A DNA stretch of 64,000 nucleotides, taken from NCBI RefSeq assembly GCF_000346465.2, contig NC_034010.1, positions 800,232 through 864,231 on the forward strand. The letters are read 5' to 3'. The notes beneath the pieces are model-generated. The model did not search any database, was not told the origin of the DNA, and was given only the letters and a program-made list of their open reading frames with translations. The translations under genes and the position numbers were made by a program. This stretch comes from Prunus persica (lineage: Eukaryota > Streptophyta > Magnoliopsida > Rosales > Rosaceae). Of this stretch, positions 56,377-64,000 are shown piece after piece (within the stretch, counting starts at the first letter, position 1; the number at the start of each line of letters is the position of its first letter).

Positions 56377-59300
56377 TCAATAATTGCCCTGTTTAATAAT
56401 TTGGAAAACAAACTCTGCCCATTCATTCCGGACTTCATCAATGGCTTCTTGGGGGTATGAAGCTTCCTGGTTTCCCTTGGCATACTGCATAAACAATGAC
56501 TATTAGGGTTTATAAATAAAAAGAAATTCAATCACAGACGACGATATTTTTCATAACCGACGTAGTATATCCATTCAACGACGTTAATTTTACACGACCG
56601 TCGTTGATAATACAAAAAACGACGTGAAATGTATGAAGGTAATTTCTTCTTACCTTATTCTCAAACCCCAAGGAAGGATCCATGATGATGTCCCTCATGA
56701 AGCGCATTACATAATACCCGCATTCGACATTGCTGGGTTGCTTTGGTGTGCCTGAGAGAGTTTTTCAAATTACATTTTTACGTCCTGCTCGGGCTATGTG
56801 GGTATTATATATTTTTAAAGCACTGTTCACGATGTTTTTGGCCTCTTCATCGACCACACGATTTCCTGGCAGAGGATCCAGAAAATAGACGGTTTCTCTC
56901 TTTGCTCTTACAATCAGCAAAATCCAATGACGGCTGCACAAAATTAATATAAAAACGACAGTTATTTACAAAAACGACGTATTATAGTATTTCACACGAC
57001 GAAGTAAAGTAGCTAACGACGACATTATATATTTATCACGACGATAAATAAATACCGACGTGGTTAGTAGTTTCAAACGACTAAATAAAATAAAACACCG
57101 ACGTGGTTAGTTTATAAGCTGTCATTTATTGAAAATCATAAAAACAAAATCCTAAGGAGACTAACCCTGGATTGTAAGGCATCATGAAAATCTGTTCACC
57201 GTCTGTCTTCTGAAGTCGAGCTGCTACGAGTCGTGATCTTTCAGTTATTGTGCCAGAGTTGGCACTAACTGTAGCAGGGTCGATAAAGCCAACCATACTG
57301 CACATATTGGCTTTTTTCAAAACATCGTGTAAGTACCTAAACAAATAAAATAATATAAACAAGTCAGCACACAAAACACGACGGTTATGTATAAAAAAAC
57401 GACGTATTATAATATTTCACACGACGTACTGAAATAGATGAGGACGTTATAATATATTTATCACGACGGTTGTTAGTTAAGACGACGTGGTTAGTTAGTT
57501 AAGACGACGCAATATATAAACCAACGAGTTATTATTTTAGAAGTACAAACCTCATATATACAGCCAATACAGTAGCTCCAATTTCTTCCATGCCTGCAAA
57601 TTGTGTAATATCTTCAGGCAGGAGGAAGGTATCGCGCTCACCACCAAACACCTCCTTATCAATTGTAAATTGGAGTGTCTTATCCTCAGGCAGGAGTGTC
57701 GTTTCCACAAAACGACAAAGGGTTTTTAAAGAAGATGGCGCCTCCATATTTGAATAAGCACCAACTTCAATAACCTGTTTAAAGAAATAAAAAAAATGAC
57801 GTGGTAATTCAATAAAGACGACGGTTTAAGTAATAAAACGTCGTCTTAAAAGTATTTAAACGACGGTGAAAAAACTGTCGTGGTAATTCAATAAAGACGA
57901 CGGTTTTATGAATAAAGCGTCGTCTGAAACCATTTAAACGACGGTGCAAAAACCGTCGTTTAAATATTTTATTACGTCTTAAAAAAATTCCGCCGTCTAA
58001 GTTTTAAACAAACGACGGATTAAATAAAAATATCGACGTCTGAAATTTTGAAAAACAAATAAAAAAGGCAAAGTTATGTGAACATACCTTGTCGTCATGC
58101 TTTTCTTCATCTTCTTTCTCCTTTTCTTCTTCCTTCTCTTCATCTCTTTTTTCTTCTTCCTTCTCTTCATCTGGCTGATGTTTCCCCATTTTGGCAGTAT
58201 CATCCTCCAAATGTAGGGATCTCACATCACCTCCAGAGCAGCTAGCTTTGTCAGACATTGGATTTTTGGGGCTTTGGCTAATTCTTGGTTTAAGCATGCT
58301 TGGATCAAAATTGGGAATTAATTGGGAAAGCTGACTCAGGAAATGCTCCCTCTCAGCCTCTACCAATTGTTTTGTCCTAGCCTCCATCCTTAAGGCCTCT
58401 TCCCTTGCCTTAGCCTCCATCTTTTTAGTCTCTTCTTGAAGGAGAACTCTTAAACTGTCCTTCAAACGGTCGTCAAAGCTCACCCTCTGTGGTTTGGGCA
58501 AATTGAAATATTGCCTTGGGGAAACACCAGCACCAACTCCCCTCAGTCTGCCTGGATGCTCGGGGCCCAAAGCCATGGTCAGCACATCATTGCTGCCATC
58601 TACTCTGACTTTGCCTTCCGAGACTTGTTTCTGCAATTCATCCTAAAAAAAGATAAACAAAAAAACACACGACGGTTATTTATGTACAAACGACGTATTA
58701 TATAATTTCACACGACGCAATAACGTATAAACCGACGTTATTATAACTTATCACGACGGTAGTTATACCGACGTGGTTATTTATTTAAAACGACGAAATG
58801 AATAAACAACCGACGTCTTATGCTATAATTAAAGATAACAGAGTAGTGATTCCTATTTAGACCGTTAACGACGTTTTTAAAAAATTTTCGACGTGGTAAT
58901 ATCATTCACACGACGCGAAAATGAACCACCGACGTCTTATGCTGTAATTACAGAAAACATAGTAGTGATTCCTATTTAGACCTTTAACGACGTTTTTAAA
59001 AACTTTTCGACGTGGTAATATCATTCACACGACGAAAAATATAACATACGACGTAATAAGAATAATTCACAGTTTAATAAAAATTTAAAACAGAGTGATA
59101 GTAGGCTTACAATTAATTTTGCTTTCTCTGCCACCTTTGGATCAGGGATGTTACCATGTTTGTCCTGTCTAGCTCTCTTCCATAAGGTAGATCGATCAAT
59201 TTCTACCCCAGGCATGGTTTCCTCCAATTGATCCTCCAATCCAGCATATCCTTTTCGAGACAATCGATGATTGTACTCGAGTTTCTCCCTAATCTGTGCA

Positions 59301-59920
59301 TGTTGAGAATGCACAGACTCAAAATCTTTGGATAGCCTTGAAGCTACAAAGGCATCCCATTGTGCTTTCTCTATGAATTTATATGTTTCAGGGGGTTGGC
59401 TTAATTTCTCCCTGTCATTGGTGTATGGAAGGATATAATGCCTCGTTAGTGTAGACTTGAAATCCTTCCATTTTTTGGCAGCAGAAGATAAAACAGAGGT
59501 CTTGCCCCCTTGGCCTACGACAAAAGCCATGTCAACTGCTTCCCAAATCTGCTCCTTTATATCCTTTGGGATTTGGGACCATTTCTTGTCCACAAGTGGG
59601 ATCTTGGAGCGTGCCAAGACACCAATATACGACTGCATCTCAATATGTGCTTGGCCAACACCTTTCCCCCTTTTATTGTACTCAACAATTGGCCTCAGTT
59701 TCTGAAGCTTTCTCTTCACAACACGAGGCATTGTGCTCATACCTCGACCAGTCTTTGAATCATCAGAGATTGTTGTCTGGCTGGTTGGTTCTGTCTCAGC
59801 AGATGATGAAGCAAACTTCATCTTCTTCGAAGACTTCATCTCCTTCGAAGACTTGTCTTGGGGAGCTACCACTCCAAGCTTCTTGGAGCCAGAATCCTTA
59901 GTTTGTTGTTGAGAAACCAT
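56377..59920 (-). CDS. CACTA TNPA-domain/Ulp1-like protease fusion, one nonsense codon
   Basis: Six exons with GT-AG introns and matching phases: 59920-59111, 58642-58088, 57774-57551, 57336-57166, 56933-56654 and 56484-56377 (715 codons). Residues 1-270 hold a Lys/Ser-rich start and the plant En/Spm TNPA-like region (KWSQIPKDIKEQIWEAVDMA, LSRKGYAGLEDQL, DRSTLWKRARQDKHG). Then come a coiled coil and a Glu/Lys tract (EEKEEEKRDEEKEEEK). The C-terminal third is a Ulp1/C48 cysteine-protease fold with the His (GRHWILLIV), Asp (YFLDPLPG) and Cys (NVECGYYVMRFM) triad. A TGA at 56765-56767, where relatives probably have Trp, lies between the Asp and Cys. It would remove the Cys unless suppressed, so this copy is probably broken for protease activity. 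Confidence 0.88.
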
Positions 59921-60239
59921 TTTAACAGACAAAACTGCAAGTGAAAATATTTCAGGAAAACATTAAGAACACAAACGACGGTATTAAAAAAATACGACGT
60001 ATGATATGATTTTAGACGACGCAATGATATGATCTCAGACGTAATAAATGTTTAAAACCATTATTTATATAACGTCGTGGTATATATGTTCACACGACAT
60101 CAATAGTAATACACCGTCGTGGTAAACTATTAATTATATAACGTCGTGGTATTTATGTTCATACGACGTCAATAGTAATACACCGTCGTGGTATTAACAT
60201 TCACACGACGTAAAACAATAAGATATTTTTCGTCTATAT

Positions 60240-61450
60240 TAGATACCAACCTTAGTTTCTTTTTCTTTATATTTTATCAAATAAGGGAAAAACAAAAACC
60301 ATTGTTCAGCGAAATCAAACCTGCAATTAAACAAGCATATAAAAAAAGACTATTATTTTAAAAACAACTTTGTCAATTTTCAGACGACGCTAGAACAACT
60401 GACGAACCGTCGTGGTCTACCGTCGTCTTATTTAGTTGATGTAGTTGTCTTCAAAGTTGGAAACTTTCTCTCTTTGTCTGTATATTTTATCAAACTTGGA
60501 AAGAAGTAAAATGATTTTGGCCAGAAAAAAGGTAAAAAGATTTTTCAAACAAAAAACGTATGAGCATGCAAAACAGTAACCAAAATAGTGAAAATGAAAG
60601 CTTACCTTTTGCGTGCAATGAAAGAAAGAGGAAGATGATCGATGTTTAAGTTCAGAGACGACGAAGAAGACGAGAGGAAGACGATGAGAAACTCTGACAA
60701 TGCTCTGACAAGGAAAAAAGACGAAAAGGTTTCTCTGGGAGATTGAAATTTTTAATCGGGTTTGGAAACAGTGCATGTGTAAGTCGAAAAGTTGCTTACA
60801 TATAAATCCATTTCAAAAAAATAATACGGCGGTTACATTTAACTACGTCGTTTTTAACTAAAACGACGCAATATTTTTCATTCGACGTGGAATCATTTCA
60901 TTTAACGTCGTTAGGTTTAATATAACCGACGTGGATTTTAATTTTTAAATTATGAATAGAATTTTTTTTCCCGTGACCTTTCAGTTTATTTTTCAATTAC
61001 AGTGCGTTATAAATAGAGTTTTTTTTCCGGAGGAAATTTAAAACGAAGGAAATTAATATTCTGCAATATGTAAAGTTTCTTTTTTGGATGACAGATTTAA
61101 ATAAAATAAGAATATAAAAACAACAAATGTGTAAGTCAAGTAGACGAAAAGTTGCTTACATATAAAACCATTTCAAAAAAATAATATGGCGGTTACATAT
61201 AACTACGACGTATAAATTACAAAATACGACGGTACATTTAACTTCGGACGTGGTAAATAAATACGACAGTAGTTTGTAGGTACCGTCGTAGTAAACTCAA
61301 AAATTAAAGTACATAAGTAATAACTCGCGTCATGGTATATTATTTAACACGTCGTTTTTATTAATTTACCGACGTGGATTTCTGTAATATACGTCGATCA
61401 TACCGACGTTGATTTTACAATTTAAACGGCGGTTTTTTTGTAAGGACCGC
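60240..61450. repeat. Right subterminal CACTA region, part 1
   Basis: CGACG/CGTCG motifs in both orientations recur through this AT-rich DNA, with duplicated pieces (for example AAGTTGCTTACATATAAA at about 60789 and 61150). It contains the probable promoter of the TNPA/Ulp1 gene. Confidence 0.75.
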
Positions 61451-61464
61451 CGTTGGTTTTAAAA

Positions 61465-62030
61465 ATTTATTCTATAAATTTGTCGCTTTCATTCATTTTC
61501 GGTTTACATTTAAGGTTCCAAGTTCTTCCTCTCTCAGTCTCTCATGTCTCAAAGATAATAATTTGGATGTTTTCTCAAAGAGAAATTGAGCTTACTCGCA
61601 TCAAATATATGTCCACAAGAAGAAGCTTGTCAACTAGCCTTCTCACTTCCTTGATCAAGCCTGATAGGACACTTAGTGCTTCTGAATACTCCTTGCTTTC
61701 CATCAAAAGAGATGCAAGCCTGGCCTCCACTCGCTGTCGAAGGAAAGTTCGCTTCTCAGGGAAATCTGAAGATCAGATGTGCCTGATCCTCTGCTTGATT
61801 TTCTTGCCTAAGAAGATCCGTCGGATTTATTGTGATAGCCACTTCCTTTATCCGTAGAGCTTCAGAAGAAGAAGATGGGTTTCAAGAATGCGATAAAGAA
61901 TAGAAATGGCTTCAGATGGCCTCTAAAGCATGAGCAATTGAATCAGTAGTTTCTGGGAGATATGATGAAGACATTGTCAATGCTTTGAACTACACAAGTC
62001 CTGCAGAAAGATATGTTAAAGAAACTGAAA
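61465..62030 (+). other. Motif-free island in CACTA with a 96-codon open frame
   Basis: Unlike its flanks, this segment has almost no CGACG/CGTCG motif. From ATG 61568 it reads MFSQREIELTRIKYMSTRRS and ends at 61857. The Arg/Ser/Leu-rich peptide matches no family I know. It may be captured host DNA or an old exon of the element. Confidence 0.4.
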
Positions 62031-63047
62031 CAACGGCGGTTTTCTGTTCTACCGTCGTCTTTTCTCGTCGTCTATATTAAGTTACGATGGCGGTAGATTT
62101 ATAATTACCGACGTAGATTATTTTGTTAAACGTCGTTAAGTGTACTACAACCGACGTGGATTTTAATTTTAAATTATAAATGGAGTTTTTTTTCCCGTAT
62201 TCTTTCAGTTTTAGTTTTCAATTCCAAAGCGTGATAAATAGATTTTTCTTTCCCGAGGAAATTTAAAATGAGGGAAATTAATGTTCTAGAATTTGTAAAC
62301 TAACACGACGCAATATTTGCAAATCTGTGTCATCTGTTAAGATTATGATGTGGAACAGAGTTCCATCTGGTAAGATTTCGTAACCCTTGGGATCTCAGAC
62401 AAAACTGATTATGTCGGCGGTGTTCTATATAAACCGTCGTGGTTATTTCAATTCTTGTCATTAAGTAGATCTACCGACGTAGGATAAGAAAATCAAAGAA
62501 AAAAATTGTTAACAAAAATTCTTATTAAGACGACCGTTAAAATTAAAGGTACGACGTATAAAATGAATAAATACGACGATAAATTTTATTGTACGATTTA
62601 AAGATAACGTAGTAGAACTATACGAGAATGACGTCGATATATTTATATTTTCCGTCGTTGTAAATTAATTTAATACGGCGATATTTTGTATTTTAAAGCC
62701 GTGGATTTGTTTGTAATTATACGGCGTCTTATACGAAAACCTCGTCGTGTTATTTTATGAGTAAAAACGGCAGTTTTTATTGAAATCGTCGTCTTTACTT
62801 TCTACGTCGGTCGATTCATAACTTCTGCCGTTCTTTGTTGGCATTGATTTTACACTGCGGAAATCTGTTTCAAATAGACGTCGGTTGTTTAATTATGTAC
62901 GTCGTTGTTTTTGAACAGCCATTTGAAACTCCATTTTTTAGTTGTCTAAGGTTGTATTACACGACGGTGTTTTTAGAACCGTCGTCTTTTTATAAACCAC
63001 GACGGTTTTCACTGAGACCGTCGTTGTTTTCTGGTCGTCTTTTTCAC
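62031..63047. repeat. Right subterminal CACTA region, part 2
   Basis: Densest motif array of the element; hairpin pairs such as ACGACGGT...ACCGTCGT follow each other up to the right TIR. Confidence 0.85.
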
Positions 63048-63061
63048 TTTTTGTAGTAGTG

Positions 63062-64000
63062 AATGGGTTTCAACAAACTCAATTATCCTGAAGTTTTTCA
63101 TCATTTTCACATCAATGTCAAACTGACCTAAAGCAAGCCCAATACTCCCCCTCCCCTAAATCAGTTTCAATTGAATTTCCCCAAAATGAACCCTACCTTC
63201 CCAACTCCTAACCCTACCCCTCAACACTCAAACCACCACCACCATCCACACTCAAAATTTGATGTGGAAAATTGTAGTTTCTAAGGTGGTTTTTTCTATT
63301 TAGTATGAAATGTAATATTATCGTTTCATTTTTATGGGTCTATTTTGTGTGAAATTTTCTTTTACCTTTAACAAGTTGACCCCCGGAATGGAATTTCTTG
63401 TATTGGCCATTCAGCACATCTTCTCTAGCCAACTTCACTAAGCCCATGTCTGTGAAAGTACTTTATTAAAACATTAGCATTTTATGGGTTTTCATTAATA
63501 CATAGTTCTTTGGAATTAATAGGTATATTATTAAGGCAACGACAAAGAAAGGAAGAACTATATTTACATAGAGTGTTGCTATTTCCACCCCCTGTTCAAT
63601 ATTCCCACCCACCTTATCTTCCCACTATAAATTTGAAAAAACACAATCTTATCTTTCCACCCACCATTATTCCTAAAATACCATGTAATTATTAATTCAT
63701 GCAAATTTCCACTATGTAATGTCCTAAAAAACACAATCCTATCTTTCCTCCCATCATTGTTCAATCGAAGAGAATTTGGGCTTTTGAGGGTTTGAGGTAG
63801 AAACTTGAGAGACAAAGAGGGTTGGTAGTTTTTGGTTTTTAGTTGGTGGTGGAAAAGGAAATTTATTTGGAAATCAATATATGAGAGGCTGGGCAAAATT
63901 GCCAGGTGACCATTTTTTTTTTTTTCTTTTTTTGGGGTGGGGGAGAGGGGAGGGAGGGAGAGGCGGGGGTGGAAGAGGGAGGGAACTGGAGACTTGGGAA
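63062..64000. repeat. Repeat R, copy 3 (right part of the CACTA target)
   Basis: It continues the sequence of 49284-49307 and matches 31847-33000 and 30693-31270. It shows the uninterrupted TRIM target (GTCTATTTTGTGTG at about 63339). It ends at the window edge in a G-rich tract, so the block continues beyond. Confidence 0.88.

Larger units (their letters stand above)
49308..63061 (-). mobile_element. CACTA (En/Spm) DNA transposon, 13.75 kb
   Basis: The termini CACTACTACAAAAA (49308-49321) and TTTTTGTAGTAGTG (63048-63061) are perfect CACTA TIRs. The target duplication is AAT (49305-49307 and 63062-63064). The unoccupied target is at 31841-31870 (GATTAAAATGGGTTTC). Two minus-strand genes are inside: a TNPA-domain/Ulp1 gene (59920-56377) and a TNP2-type transposase gene (53595-50669, with an N gap). 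All non-coding parts carry dense CGACG/CGTCG motifs. The complete ends and largely open genes suggest a young, possibly recently active insertion. Confidence 0.96.

Overview
The window is nuclear DNA from a flowering plant, most likely a eudicot. It has multi-exon genes with GT-AG introns, an AT-rich composition, and many plant transposable elements. A rosaceous (Prunus-like) origin is my inference from general familiarity and could not be checked. Few host genes are supported: one bHLH transcription factor (FBH/AKS type, bHLH122/bHLH130-like; 2585-4832, minus strand, six coding exons) and two almost identical exopolygalacturonase genes (38656-39882 and 47311-48537, plus strand). Most of the rest is transposon DNA. 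Many element ends can be fixed by target-site duplications (TSDs), and some by sister copies in the same window that still show the empty site.

Layout. 1-820: decayed Ty3/gypsy gag. 1937-2071: SINE. 2585-5460: bHLH gene. 5870-10250: intergenic DNA with SINEs and a 1.7-kb PIF/Harbinger-like element (8290-9991). 10262-16710: a 6.4-kb Mutator-like element (MULE) with a perfect 9-bp TSD. It carries a MURA-type N-terminal ORF, an unrecognised 199-aa ORF, and antisense exons plus introns copied from a CCT3 (TCP-1 gamma) chaperonin gene, so it is a Pack-MULE. 16720-22857: intergenic DNA with a poly(A) retroinsertion, a MITE and SINE remnants. 22858-26861: a Ty1/copia element with both LTRs and a TSD but no gag. 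27140-33068: layered repeats, including a TRIM with a perfect TSD.

33069-49283 is a tandem duplication (offset about 8.65 kb) of a unit made of a solo LTR nested in copia RT, a palindrome-rich fold-back element, an antisense polygalacturonase tail, the polygalacturonase gene and a LINE RNase H remnant. 49308-63061 is a 13.75-kb CACTA (En/Spm) transposon. Its TSD is AAT and its unoccupied target survives at 31826-31870. It encodes a TNP2-type transposase (broken by a 100-N assembly gap) and a TNPA-domain/Ulp1-like cysteine protease fusion. Its non-coding DNA, introns included, is saturated with short CGACG/CGTCG motifs in both orientations. 63062-64000 resumes the repeat block the CACTA element landed in.

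The host genes do not form a pathway. The bHLH is a regulator; the polygalacturonases are predicted secreted, pollen-type pectin-degrading enzymes. The main biological interest is the genome dynamics: gene capture by a MULE, tandem gene amplification inside nested repeats, and an apparently young CACTA element with an unusual element-wide motif code.
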